NCBI RefSeq assembly: GCF_001519065.1
Contig: NZ_KQ954254.1
Span: 376,895-440,894, forward strand
From: Novosphingobium sp. FSW06-99
GTDB taxonomy: Bacteria > Pseudomonadota > Alphaproteobacteria > Sphingomonadales > Sphingomonadaceae
Reading direction: 5' to 3'
DNA: 64,000 nucleotides
Shown here: positions 16,148-24,340 of the stretch, piece after piece
Layout of the letters: the number at the start of each line of letters is the position of its first letter
Position numbering within the stretch: position 1 is the stretch's first letter
Program-made: the position numbers and the translations under genes
The notes under the pieces: model-generated
What the model was told of the DNA's origin: nothing
Databases searched by the model: none
Seen by the model: only the letters and a program-made list of their open reading frames with translations

Positions 16148-17103
16148 GCGATGAACCGGATGCTCAACCCGATGCAATTTTCAATTTTGCCGACGCGGTC
16201 CTCATTTACAAGCCAAGCGCAGCCGACGCCGGGTATCTCGTGCCGATTCTTACAAAGCTCGGATCATTGCCGGTCGCCGCTATCACGCCGAAACTGGTAC
16301 GCGACCTTGGCCAAGAGCTTTACCCTGACGCTTCAACCGATACCTGGGTACGCCATGTCGTCACACCTGTGCGGTCAGTAATCAATAACGCTCACGATCT
16401 CGGCCACTGCGCGCCAATCCGCATCAAGGGCTATTCGAAGGAAGAACGGGTCGCGCAAGATATCAAGCGCGGTCGAAAAAGCCGGGTCAAGAAGACCCCC
16501 GGAAGCTGGGAATGGCTCCTCAGATTTCGCCAGCATGCGCCCAAGCGTCACGCCGCCTTGGCAATGTTCATGTTTATGACCGGTGCACGCATCAGCCAGG
16601 CGGTGGCGATGCATCCGGATCGGCACCTGAAGCTTGATGAGATGCTGATCTGCATTCCTGCAGCGAAGGGTCACGATGATCGATGGATATCGGTCCCGCA
16701 GGAACTCGTCACTGAACTTGCGTCTCTCCCGCGGATCTATCCGCGAGGGTTTGACCGGACAGCAGAAAATTTGCGCGTCTTCGGCTTTGCGGATCGTTCA
16801 AGTCCAAGGAAAGGCTGGGCACGCGCGTGCAAACTGGCCGGGATCGACCTCCTGCCGTTTCACGCCGCCGGTCGCCACGGATTCGGTCAGGAGATGAATG
16901 TGCGGCAGGGCATCGATGAGAAGGCTGCCGGTGAATTCGGCGGTTGGTCCGATACGAGCCTGATGCGCAGAACTTATACCCACGCTGAGCAGACGGCTGA
17001 GAAAATTCACGAGGCCCAAATACGCGGTCTTCGCGCGGCCGAGCAGGCAACCAAGCTGACCCTGTTCAGTTCGGCAGAAGGCGAAAAGAAGGGGAAGGCA
17101 TGA
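15973..17103 (+). CDS. Tyrosine recombinase / phage-type integrase
   Basis: This enzyme would integrate and excise the element. The start at 15973 gives 376 residues with a typical opening (MPLEPFRRGPTWWARGRVE); the frame is open further upstream but inside another gene. Catalytic landmarks are an Arg in TGARISQAV, the H-x-x-R box in HAAGRHGFG and the nucleophilic Tyr in RRTYTH. The gene reads toward the 3' end of tRNA-Val 126 nt away, the usual arrangement of tRNA-targeting integrases. Confidence 0.92.
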   Translation: MPLEPFRRGPTWWARGRVEYFGAAITDYYRCSTGASEEAGAWDWCRAEEERQIRRHVLGDEPDAQPDAIFNFADAVLIYKPSAADAGYLVPILTKLGSLPVAAITPKLVRDLGQELYPDASTDTWVRHVVTPVRSVINNAHDLGHCAPIRIKGYSKEERVAQDIKRGRKSRVKKTPGSWEWLLRFRQHAPKRHAALAMFMFMTGARISQAVAMHPDRHLKLDEMLICIPAAKGHDDRWISVPQELVTELASLPRIYPRGFDRTAENLRVFGFADRSSPRKGWARACKLAGIDLLPFHAAGRHGFGQEMNVRQGIDEKAAGEFGGWSDTSLMRRTYTHAEQTAEKIHEAQIRGLRAAEQATKLTLFSSAEGEKKGKA

Positions 17104-17197
17104 TGTCCGTGTACGGGTTTTGTACGAGCGGGACGCGAAATGGGGCGTTTGTTCCCGTTATTTTCCGCATCGAAAAATTTGGGCCTCAAATGGGTCA

Positions 17198-17231
17198 CCA
17201 TAAAAACCCTATATTTCTGAGGGTTTTATGG
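17198..17231 (-). terminator. Stem-loop following the tRNA-Val gene
   Basis: CCATAAAAACCCT and AGGGTTTTATGG form a near-perfect stem of about 12 bp around a 9-nt loop, with the outer base pairs overlapping the encoded CCA of the tRNA. Read on the minus strand, the second arm contains a run of five T. It is a likely intrinsic terminator for the tRNA, and it may also take part in the attachment site since it lies between tRNA and integrase. Confidence 0.6.
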
Positions 17232-17303
17232 TGGGCGCGGCAGGGATTGAACCTGCGACCCCACCCGTGTGAAGGGTGTGCTCTACCGCTGAGCTACGCG
17301 CCC
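17229..17303 (-). tRNA. tRNA-Val (anticodon CAC), probable integration site
   Basis: The minus strand folds as a complete cloverleaf: acceptor GGGCGCG with CGCGCCC, D stem GCTC/GAGC, anticodon stem CACCC/GGGTG with loop TTCACAC giving anticodon CAC, and T stem GCAGG/CCTGC with loop TTCAATC. CCA is encoded at 17231-17229. The 3' end faces the integrase, so the T-arm and acceptor region is the likely attachment core; the other copy would lie left of this window. Confidence 0.93.
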
Positions 17304-17337
17304 GTCCGGTCGGACTTGCCTGTTGGACAGGGGCGGG

Positions 17338-17387
17338 CCTCTATCGCGACAGCGCATGATTGACAAGTGGGGGCTGCAAGATATTTG
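17338..17387. promoter_or_regulatory. Back-to-back promoters for tRNA-Val and the DUF3297 gene
   Basis: On the plus strand TTGACA (17360-17365) and TATTTG (17382-17387) are 16 nt apart and point to the DUF3297 gene. On the minus strand TTGTCA (17366-17361) and TAGAGG (17343-17338) are 17 nt apart and point to the tRNA. The two -35 boxes overlap almost completely, so the two directions may compete for polymerase. The plus-strand transcript would start within a few bases of the ATG. Confidence 0.5.
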
Positions 17388-17395
17388 CAGGCGGC

Positions 17396-17719
17396 ATGAC
17401 CGATCAAGAATCTCCCTCGCCCGAAGCAACTTCGCCCGCCGTCGTCGCGGCTGCGGCCGACGTGCCGCCCGACCGTCTGGCGATCAATCCGCGCAGCCCC
17501 CATTTCGATGCGGATACGCTGCAACGCGGCATCGGCATCCGGTTCAAGGGCGTGGTGCGCAACAATGTCGAGGAATATTGCATTTCCGAAGGCTGGGTGC
17601 GGGTGCAGGCGGGCAAGACGCTTGATCGCAAGGGCAATCCGCTGACGATCAAGCTGTCGGGCCCGGTCGAAGCCTGGTTCGAGGATCTGGGCGAAGACGC
17701 GCCGGTTGCCAAGGCCTGA
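17396..17719 (+). CDS. DUF3297 family protein
   Basis: The 107-residue protein has the conserved DUF3297 core (PPDRLAINPRSPHFDAD, VEEYCISEGWVRV, LDRKGNPLTIKL, GPVEAWFEDLG). The family is common in alphaproteobacteria, cytoplasmic and of unknown function. The start at 17396 was chosen over an in-frame TTG at 17360, since that TTG is part of a promoter -35 box. An Ala/Pro-rich N-terminal tail of about 30 residues precedes the core. Confidence 0.9.
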   Translation: MTDQESPSPEATSPAVVAAAADVPPDRLAINPRSPHFDADTLQRGIGIRFKGVVRNNVEEYCISEGWVRVQAGKTLDRKGNPLTIKLSGPVEAWFEDLGEDAPVAKA

Positions 17720-17725
17720 GGATTT

Positions 17726-18544
17726 TTACGCCACAGGCTGGGTGACATTCGTGGGCGTGCGGGTGGCCACGGCTTCGAACCGGTCGTGGTAACGCGGGTG
17801 CTCGGTGCCCATCCAGCGGTCCCACCAGGTGAAATAGAGCCCGTAATTGTAGCGACCTTCGCTGTGGTGCAGATCGTGGTGCGTGGTGGTGGTCAGCCAG
17901 CCGGTCCACGGGTTGCGGGTAAACCCGCTCCACGCCAGTTCGTGCCCCGAATGGCCGATCGCGTTGCGCGCGATCTGGTGGCCCAGGAAAATGAACACTG
18001 CCAATTGCTGCACCGGGGCCAGCAGGGCGATGATCAGGAACATCGCCGGAATGACCAGGGCCTCGGTCACCGCTTCGCCCGTGGCAAAGCTGTAGGCGGC
18101 CCACGGCGTTGGCGTGCGGCTGCGATGGTGGGCCAGGTGGGTCAGCCGGAACAGCGCACGCGTGTGCAGCGCACGATGCATCCAGTAGAACCACGCATCG
18201 TGCAGCACGATCAGCGCCAGCACTTGCCAGCCGACCGCGAAGGCATCGGCAGGGCCTTTGGCAATGCGGATCACGCCTGTCATCGCAAGTGCGACGGTCA
18301 GCAGGTCGACCACCGCGAACACCATGATCGTCCATAACGACTGGCGCAGTTCGCGCGCCACTTCGGCGGCTTTGGCGCGGCGGGTCTGGATGCGGCGGTG
18401 CGCGATCAGGCGCCCGGCGAGCCACACCACCATGGCCACGCCGCCGGCCCCTGCCAGATAGCGGATCAGTTCGATCTGCACCCCACCGGCCATATGGTGG
18501 GCAAAGCGGATCAGCAGCGGGGGTACGGCGGGGTAGCTGGGCAT
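17726..18544 (-). CDS. Sterol desaturase / fatty acid hydroxylase superfamily membrane protein
   Basis: This is a di-iron membrane oxygenase. The 272-residue protein has several hydrophobic segments and the histidine boxes of the family: HDAWFYWMHRALHT, HLAHHRS, HELAW and TTHHDLHHSE. The substrate could be a sterol-like lipid, fatty acid or carotenoid; the sequence does not say. The start at 18544 has GGAG 6 nt upstream and is preferred to earlier in-frame codons. An AraC-type regulator lies just upstream on the same strand. Confidence 0.88.
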   Translation of the reverse strand: MPSYPAVPPLLIRFAHHMAGGVQIELIRYLAGAGGVAMVVWLAGRLIAHRRIQTRRAKAAEVARELRQSLWTIMVFAVVDLLTVALAMTGVIRIAKGPADAFAVGWQVLALIVLHDAWFYWMHRALHTRALFRLTHLAHHRSRTPTPWAAYSFATGEAVTEALVIPAMFLIIALLAPVQQLAVFIFLGHQIARNAIGHSGHELAWSGFTRNPWTGWLTTTTHHDLHHSEGRYNYGLYFTWWDRWMGTEHPRYHDRFEAVATRTPTNVTQPVA

Positions 18545-18641
18545 GCGGGACTCCATCGGCAAGCGCGAGGTCTCCCCCATGGCAGTACGGCCTCCGGCAT
18601 GCTGCGCGCGCCCGGACAATGCCGGTCGTTTTCGGAATCGA

Positions 18642-19712
18642 TCAGCTTATTCGATTGTCGGCAAACGCGGCCCGACGAAAATCGGTGGGGGTCTGCCCGG
18701 TCGCTTCGCGAAAGGCGCGGTTGAACGGAGCCAGCGAGCCATAGCCGAGGTCCATCGCGATGGTCAGCACGGGCAAGGCAACATGGTTTGGATCGGCCAG
18801 CCGCGCCTTGGCCTCGGCGATGCGATGCCGGTTGAGGAACGCCGAAAAGTTGCGATAGCCCAGCCGCTGGTTGATCAGCGCGCGCAGGCGGTGTTCGGGC
18901 ACCCCCAATTGTGCGGCCAGATCGCCGATGGTCAGGCTTTGCTGCAACCACGCGCCAGCCGCCATCGCCGCGATCAGCCGGTCGCGCAACACGTGTTCCG
19001 CCGGGGCCAGCGCTGCGTCATCGATTGCGGGCGGCTGGTCCGGCACTGCACCGCCGATCAGATCGGCATCGGCTTCAAGCAAGGCGCCGCCGACCACCAG
19101 TCCCGCCGCCATGATCAGCAGCGCCTGGGTGATGCGCAGCGTCACCGGTTCTTGCGCATAGCCAAACCATGCCTCTGCCAGCACGATCACCAGCGCCTCT
19201 GCCGCCACGATCGCCACAAACGCCAGCGCAAAGCGGCGGCGTTTTTCGCTGAGGTCGTCCGACCGGCTGTTGACCGCCACGAGCACGGCATCGATCGCCA
19301 GCAGCGCCATCACCAGATGGCCCAGCCGGTCGAGCCATGGTCCGATGACCAGACACCACCCCCCGATCGCCGGCGTGATCACGCTGGCCAGCAGGATCGC
19401 CGTGGCGCCTGTGGCGATTCGCCGGTCGGGCGCACGCTCGAACAGCACGTGGGCAAACAGCCACAGCGCCAGCGGTGTCGCGGTCGCGCCGATCACGGCG
19501 ACAAATCCCACCGGGGTTGCTGCGGCCAACGGCCCACCGACGGTGTGCGCCAGATAGGCGATGACACAGGCCAGCAACAACACGGTGCCGCGCCGGATCG
19601 CGGCACTGGCGCCGCTGCGTGCGACGACCAGCGCCACCATCAGCATTTCGCCAACTGCGATCAGGCGCAAGGCCCCGTCCAGGGGCGAAAGGTCGATGGA
19701 TGCCATGGTCAT
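18642..19712 (-). CDS. AraC-family regulator with N-terminal membrane domain
   Basis: The N-terminal two thirds consist of about seven hydrophobic segments, followed by a cytoplasmic linker and an AraC HTH domain at the C-terminus (LTIGDLAAQLGVPEHRLR; DLGYGSLAPFNRAFREATG). Membrane-anchored AraC proteins of this type sense lipid or envelope signals. The nearest candidate target is the fatty acid hydroxylase gene downstream on the same strand. The start is uncertain: an earlier TTG at 19730 and an ATG at 19706 are also possible. Confidence 0.85.
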   Translation of the reverse strand: MTMASIDLSPLDGALRLIAVGEMLMVALVVARSGASAAIRRGTVLLLACVIAYLAHTVGGPLAAATPVGFVAVIGATATPLALWLFAHVLFERAPDRRIATGATAILLASVITPAIGGWCLVIGPWLDRLGHLVMALLAIDAVLVAVNSRSDDLSEKRRRFALAFVAIVAAEALVIVLAEAWFGYAQEPVTLRITQALLIMAAGLVVGGALLEADADLIGGAVPDQPPAIDDAALAPAEHVLRDRLIAAMAAGAWLQQSLTIGDLAAQLGVPEHRLRALINQRLGYRNFSAFLNRHRIAEAKARLADPNHVALPVLTIAMDLGYGSLAPFNRAFREATGQTPTDFRRAAFADNRIS

Positions 19713-19815
19713 CCCGACATTTATGGCCAAACCTGCCCGCGCCGTCCATTGCGCACGGTGCGCAGTTTTGTCATGGGCCGTGCTTGATGCATAGGAATGC
19801 TCTCAGGAATTCACC

Positions 19816-20958
19816 ATGACCCAGTTGTTCAGCCTGACCGAAGACCAGATTGCCATCCAGGACATGGCGCGGCGGTTTACCGCCGATGCGATCACGCCCT
19901 TTGCGGCGGCGTGGGACGAGGATCACACGTTCCCGCGCGAAACGATCCGCGCCGCGGCGGAACTTGGCTTTGCGGCGATCTATGTCAGCGAGGAATCGGG
20001 CGGGATCGGGCTGGGGCGGCTTGAATCCGCGCTGATTTTCGAGGCATTATCGTATGGTTGCCCCGCCACGTCGGCGTTCATTTCGATCCACAACATGGCC
20101 TCGTGGATGATCGACCGGTTCGGCAGCGCCGAGGTGAAGGCCAAGTACCTGCCGCGCCTGGTCAACATGGAGCTGATCGCCAGCTATTGCCTGACCGAAC
20201 CGGGCAGCGGGTCGGACGCGGCGGCGCTGCGCACCACCGCAGTGCGCGACGGCGATCACTATGTGGTGTCGGGCACCAAGCAGTTCATTTCGGGCGGCGG
20301 GGTGAACGATATCTATGTCACGATGGTGCGCACCGGCGAGGCGGGGCCCAGGGGCATTTCGTGCCTGGTGATCGAGCGCGATATGGCAGGCGTGTCGTTC
20401 GGCGCGCCCGAGCGCAAGCTGGGCTGGAACGCCAGCCCGACCGCGCAAGTGAACCTCGACAATGTGCGCGTGCCGGTGGGCAATCTGGTCGGCGCCGAGG
20501 GGCAGGGCTTTGCCATCGCGATGGCCGGGCTGGATGGCGGGCGGCTCAATATCGGCGCCTGTTCGCTGGGCGGGGCGCAGCGCTGTCTGGACGAGGCGGT
20601 GGCTTATGTGAAAACGCGCGCGCAATTTGGCCGTACCATCGCCGAGTTTCAGAACACCCAGTTCCAACTGGCCGACATGGCCACCGATCTGGAGGCGGCG
20701 CGCGCGCTGCTTTATCTCGCCGCCGCCAAAGTCAGCGCCGATGCGCCCGACAAGACCCGCTTTTCGGCGATGGCCAAGAAGCTGGCGACCGACAACGGGT
20801 CGTCGATTGTCGATCGTGCGCTGCAGATGTTTGGCGGTTATGGCTATCTGAAGGACTATCCGATCGAGCGGTTCTGGCGCGACTTGCGCGTGCATCGCAT
20901 TCTTGAAGGCACCAACGAAGTGATGCGCATGATCATCGGGCGGGACTTGCTGAAATGA
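19816..20958 (+). CDS. Acyl-CoA dehydrogenase, probably isobutyryl-CoA dehydrogenase
   Basis: The 380-residue flavoprotein shows both family signatures: CLTEPGSGSDAAALRTTA in the middle and the C-terminal QMFGGYGYLKDYPIERFWRD followed by ILEGTNEVMRMIIGR. It would oxidise isobutyryl-CoA to methacrylyl-CoA in valine breakdown. The substrate is inferred from the next two genes, a 3-hydroxyisobutyryl-CoA hydrolase and an enoyl-CoA hydratase, which complete the following steps. It overlaps the hydrolase gene by 4 nt. Confidence 0.9.
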   Translation: MTQLFSLTEDQIAIQDMARRFTADAITPFAAAWDEDHTFPRETIRAAAELGFAAIYVSEESGGIGLGRLESALIFEALSYGCPATSAFISIHNMASWMIDRFGSAEVKAKYLPRLVNMELIASYCLTEPGSGSDAAALRTTAVRDGDHYVVSGTKQFISGGGVNDIYVTMVRTGEAGPRGISCLVIERDMAGVSFGAPERKLGWNASPTAQVNLDNVRVPVGNLVGAEGQGFAIAMAGLDGGRLNIGACSLGGAQRCLDEAVAYVKTRAQFGRTIAEFQNTQFQLADMATDLEAARALLYLAAAKVSADAPDKTRFSAMAKKLATDNGSSIVDRALQMFGGYGYLKDYPIERFWRDLRVHRILEGTNEVMRMIIGRDLLK

Positions 20959-22001
20959 CCGACGAGATTCTGGCCCGTATCGCCGGGCGAGTGGGGCATC
21001 TGTCGCTCAACCGGCCCAAGGCGATCCACGCGCTGACGCTGCCAATGGTGCGCGCGATGATCGCCGCGCTACTGGCTTGGCGCGACGATGCAGCGGTGGC
21101 GGCGGTGCTGATCGACCATGCCGAAGGGCGCGGCTTTTGCGCGGGCGGCGATATCGCGTTTTTGCGTGACTCTGCGCTCAACGATGGCGGCGCGTCGGGG
21201 CGGCAGTTCTTCTATGAGGAATATCAGCTCAACCACCTGATCCTGACTTATCCCAAGCCGGTGATCACCGTGATGGACGGCATCACCATGGGCGGCGGAG
21301 TGGGCATTGCCGGCCCGGCGACCATCCGCATCGCCACCGAGGCGACGCGGCTGGCGATGCCCGAAACCGGGATCGGCCTGTTTCCCGATGTCGGCGGTGG
21401 CTGGTACCTGTCGCGGCTGGCGGGGCGGCTGGGGCACTATATGGCGCTGACCGGCGCGCGGCTCGACGGGGCGGATTGCCTGTGGACGGGGCTGGCCACG
21501 CATTACCTGCCGTCCGCCGCGCTGGCCGAGGCGAAAGCGGCGCTGTTCACCGATCCCGATCAGGCGGCGGCCATCCTGCACCGGCTGGCGGCGGTGCCGC
21601 CCGAGGCGAAGATCGCCGCGCAGGCCGATACAATCGACCGCCTGTTCGCGTCCGACCGCTATGAAGATATCCTGGCCGCGCTGGCCGCCGACGGCGGCGA
21701 CTGGGCCAGCGCGACGCTGGCGACGCTGGCCACCAAGAGCCCGCAGACCTGCAAGGTGGCGCTGCGTCAGTTGCACGACAGCCTGCATTGCGAAGACTTT
21801 GCCGCCAACATGGCGATGGAATACCGCATCGGCGCGCGCGTGCTGGTGCGGCCCGATTTTGCCGAAGGCGTGCGCGCGGTGATCATCGACAAGGATCACG
21901 CGCCCCGCTGGAACCCGCCCACCCCCGAGGCCGTGACGCCGGATCTGCTCGACGCGATCTTTGCCCCGCTGCCCGCCGATGAAGAATGGAAACCGCTATG
22001 A
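20955..22001 (+). CDS. 3-hydroxyisobutyryl-CoA hydrolase (crotonase superfamily)
   Basis: The 348-residue length and the motifs [40 protein letters not shown] and [20 protein letters not shown] identify a hydrolase of the HIBCH group rather than a 260-residue hydratase. It releases 3-hydroxyisobutyrate from its CoA ester in valine catabolism. It overlaps its neighbours by 4 nt at both ends, so the three genes are one translationally coupled unit. Confidence 0.92.
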   Translation: MTDEILARIAGRVGHLSLNRPKAIHALTLPMVRAMIAALLAWRDDAAVAAVLIDHAEGRGFCAGGDIAFLRDSALNDGGASGRQFFYEEYQLNHLILTYPKPVITVMDGITMGGGVGIAGPATIRIATEATRLAMPETGIGLFPDVGGGWYLSRLAGRLGHYMALTGARLDGADCLWTGLATHYLPSAALAEAKAALFTDPDQAAAILHRLAAVPPEAKIAAQADTIDRLFASDRYEDILAALAADGGDWASATLATLATKSPQTCKVALRQLHDSLHCEDFAANMAMEYRIGARVLVRPDFAEGVRAVIIDKDHAPRWNPPTPEAVTPDLLDAIFAPLPADEEWKPL

Positions 22002-22780
22002 CGTTTGAAACGATCCTGGTCGAAACCCATGGCGCGGTCACGCTGATCACGCTCAACCGCCCGCAGGCGCTCAATGCCCTGAACAGCCATGTGCTCGAAG
22101 ACCTGATCGCCGCGTTCGCCGCGTTCGAGGCCGATCCGGCCCAACGCTGTGCGGTGCTGACCGGTTCCGGCGAAAAGGCCTTTGCGGCGGGCGCCGACAT
22201 CAAGGAGATGGCCGACAAGCCCGCAGCCGATTTCTATGCACAGGACTTCTTCGCCCGCTGGACCAGCCACCTGGTCAAGACCACGCGCAAGCCGTGGATC
22301 GCGGCGGTCAACGGCTTTGCGCTGGGCGGCGGGTGCGAACTGGCGATGATGGCCGATTTCATCATCGCCTCGGACAACGCCAAATTCGGCCAGCCCGAAG
22401 TGAAGCTGGGCGTGGCCCCGGGCATGGGCGGATCGCAACGCCTGACCCGCGCGATCGGCAAGGCCAAGGCGATGGAAATGTGCCTGACCGGGCGCATGAT
22501 GGACGCCGCCGAGGCCGAACGCGCAGGCCTGGTCGCGCGGGTGGTGCCGCTGGCCGATCTGCTGGCCGAAACGCTCAAGACCGCCGCCGCGATCGCCGCG
22601 ATGCCTCCGCTGGCTGCCATCGCCAACAAGGAAATGGTCAACGCCGCGTTCGAAACCACGCTCGATCAGGGCCTGCTGTTCGAACGCCGCGTGTTCCAGG
22701 TGCTGACCGCCACGCAGGACAAGGCCGAAGGCATGGCCGCCTTCATCGAAAAGCGCCCCGGGGTGTTCACCGGGCGGTGA
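21998..22780 (+). CDS. Enoyl-CoA hydratase
   Basis: This 260-residue crotonase-fold protein carries [35 protein letters not shown] and the oxyanion-hole/catalytic region [18 protein letters not shown] with the two catalytic Glu positions. It would hydrate methacrylyl-CoA or short enoyl-CoAs. The ATG at 21998 overlaps the stop of the hydrolase gene (ATGA); an upstream in-frame ATG at 21986 is less likely. Confidence 0.93.
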   Translation: MTFETILVETHGAVTLITLNRPQALNALNSHVLEDLIAAFAAFEADPAQRCAVLTGSGEKAFAAGADIKEMADKPAADFYAQDFFARWTSHLVKTTRKPWIAAVNGFALGGGCELAMMADFIIASDNAKFGQPEVKLGVAPGMGGSQRLTRAIGKAKAMEMCLTGRMMDAAEAERAGLVARVVPLADLLAETLKTAAAIAAMPPLAAIANKEMVNAAFETTLDQGLLFERRVFQVLTATQDKAEGMAAFIEKRPGVFTGR

Positions 22781-22805
22781 GCGCAAGCCGCCAAGGTGGA
22801 TGACC

Positions 22806-23090
22806 CTACAACGCAGCGGCCTTGCGCAAGGCATCGTTCATGCGCGATTGCCAGCCGGGGCCGGTGGCGCGGTAGCTGGCTATGATGTCCTGATCGAGAC
22901 GCAAGGTTACGCTGACTTTGCGGGCATCGGATTTGGGGCGTCCCCGCGTGCGGCGCTCGGTTTCCAGCTTTGCCGCAAGCTCGGGAAAGACATCGGCAAA
23001 GGGGCGTGCCCTGGCACGGTCCTGTTCGGTCAGTTCGGGACTATCCGAAACCGCGTCGAGGTCGTGCCGGGTGAATTTCTGTTCGGTCAT
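22806..23090 (-). CDS. brnA: BrnA antitoxin
   Basis: The 94-residue protein has an N-terminal acidic, disordered-looking half and a C-terminal ribbon-helix-helix region (KVSVTLRLDQDIIASYRATG, then GWQSRMNDALRKAA), the layout of BrnA. It binds and neutralises BrnT and represses their shared promoter in characterised systems. The ATG overlaps the brnT stop by 4 nt; toxin-first order is normal for BrnTA. Confidence 0.92.
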   Translation of the reverse strand: MTEQKFTRHDLDAVSDSPELTEQDRARARPFADVFPELAAKLETERRTRGRPKSDARKVSVTLRLDQDIIASYRATGPGWQSRMNDALRKAAAL

Positions 23091-23332
23091 CGCCAGATGG
23101 TCCTTTCCTTGCGGCTCGCCGGTCGGGCCGAGATGATCGAGATCGCTTCGCTGCCCAGGGTGGCAAAGATCACCACGATGACGCCATCGAGTTCGCCGAT
23201 GGCCGTCCATCGGGCGTCTTTTGCAGGGACGATCTGTGCCGACAGGAAGAACTCCGGCCCGATCATCGCAAAGTCGATCCCGTGCTTGACGATATTCGCT
23301 TGCCGCTTCGGCTCGTCGCACACGATTATCAT
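23087..23332 (-). CDS. brnT: BrnT toxin (RelE-like ribonuclease fold)
   Basis: The 81-residue protein contains the BrnT pattern: DEPKRQANIVKHGIDF near the start, DGVIVVIFATLG in the core and the C-terminal ISARPASRKERTIW. BrnT is an RNase toxin that blocks translation. The predicted -10 box ends 6 nt upstream of the ATG and no ribosome binding site is visible, so the message is probably leaderless. Confidence 0.92.
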   Translation of the reverse strand: MIIVCDEPKRQANIVKHGIDFAMIGPEFFLSAQIVPAKDARWTAIGELDGVIVVIFATLGSEAISIISARPASRKERTIWR

Positions 23333-23337
23333 GATTT

Positions 23338-23387
23338 AATGTAGCTACCGAAAATAGCACTGTCAATATTTTTGTAGTTACAAAAAT
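23338..23387 (-). promoter_or_regulatory. brnTA promoter with palindromic operator
   Basis: On the minus strand TTGACA (23366-23361) and TACATT (23343-23338) are exactly 17 nt apart. Just upstream lies the perfect 20-nt palindrome ATTTTTGTAGTTACAAAAAT (23368-23387), and GTAGCTAC is inside the spacer. The palindrome is a likely BrnA binding site. Confidence 0.75.
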
Positions 23388-23441
23388 TGACGCTGCGGCA
23401 AACCGTCGCGTCGCGCTTGCTGGCGTGATAGGCACGGGCCA

Positions 23442-23810
23442 ATGAAAATCTGGTTCGATGGCGGGTGTCGGCCCAATCCGGGCGTGATCGAAACGGCGGT
23501 GGTGACCGGCGGGCGGGTGTGGCACCGGGGCGATCATGGGCAGGGTGACAACAACGATGCCGAATGGCTGGCGCTGCTCGATGCCATCGCGGTGGCGCGC
23601 GATCTGGGGCTGCGCGATGTCGTGCTGTTGGGCGATGCGGTGATGGTGGTCGATCAGGCGTCGGGGCGCGCGCGGCGCGTGCCGGAACGGTTTCGCGGCT
23701 ATCTGGCGCGGTTTCGGGCGCTGGCGGCGGGGTTTGCGCGGGTGCGGGTGCGCCATGTTGCGCGGGCGCACAATCTGGCCGGCATCGCGCTGCAAAAGGG
23801 GCATGCATGA
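23442..23810 (+). CDS. RNase H-like fold protein
   Basis: The 122-residue protein has an RNase HI-type opening ([11 protein letters not shown] with Asp6), Glu41 in [12 protein letters not shown] and Asp65 in LLGDA, the first three catalytic acidic residues of the family. The last one, normally Asp in an HN..AD motif, reads HNLAG here, so the fourth acid is missing. It may have weak or altered nuclease activity. It is coupled by a 4-nt overlap to rluE. Confidence 0.75.
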   Translation: MKIWFDGGCRPNPGVIETAVVTGGRVWHRGDHGQGDNNDAEWLALLDAIAVARDLGLRDVVLLGDAVMVVDQASGRARRVPERFRGYLARFRALAAGFARVRVRHVARAHNLAGIALQKGHA

Positions 23811-24340
23811 CCCGGCTGATCGCGTTCAACAAACCGTTCGGGGTGTTGTCGCAGTTTACCGACGGTGGCGCGCGCCCGACATTGGCGGGGTTTGTCGCGG
23901 TGCCGGGGGTCTATCCGGCAGGCAGGCTCGATCGCGACAGCGAGGGGCTGCTGCTGCTGACCGATGACGGGCGCCTGCAGGCGCGGATCGCCGATCCCCG
24001 GTTCAAGCTGGCCAAGACCTATTGGGTGCAAGTCGAGGGCATTCCCGAACCGGCGCAACTGGCGCAGTTGCGCCACGGGGTCATGCTCAACGACGGGCCG
24101 ACTTTGCCTGCCGAAGCGGACATGATGGCCCCGCCCGCCTTGTGGCCGCGCGATCCGCCGGTGCGGTTCCGCAAATCGGTGCCCGATAGCTGGATCAGCC
24201 TGACCATCCGCGAAGGGCGCAACCGCCAGGTGCGGCGGATGACCGCGGCGGTCGGCCTGCCGACCCTGCGGCTGGTGCGCTGGCGGATCGGCGACTGGAC
24301 GCTGGACGGGTTGCCCACCGGCGAATGGCGCCAGATCTGA
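23807..24340 (+). CDS. rluE: 23S rRNA pseudouridine synthase, RluE-type
   Basis: The 177-residue enzyme has the catalytic motif [17 protein letters not shown] with the nucleophilic Asp, the opening [11 protein letters not shown] and the C-terminal [15 protein letters not shown], all typical of the RsuA/RluB/E/F group; lack of an S4 domain and the short length point to RluE. It modifies a uridine in the peptidyl transferase region of 23S rRNA. The start at 23807 overlaps the RNase H-like gene. Confidence 0.9.
   Translation: MTRLIAFNKPFGVLSQFTDGGARPTLAGFVAVPGVYPAGRLDRDSEGLLLLTDDGRLQARIADPRFKLAKTYWVQVEGIPEPAQLAQLRHGVMLNDGPTLPAEADMMAPPALWPRDPPVRFRKSVPDSWISLTIREGRNRQVRRMTAAVGLPTLRLVRWRIGDWTLDGLPTGEWRQI

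Noticed and set aside
1..17230. Insertion sequences or transposase genes in the mobile element
   Set aside because: No DDE or HUH transposase motif and no terminal inverted repeat pair was found by eye in this part.
22806..23804. 332-codon minus-strand frame covering brnA and upstream sequence
   Set aside because: The upstream part is antisense to the RNase H-like gene and crosses the brnTA promoter; only the brnA portion is supported.
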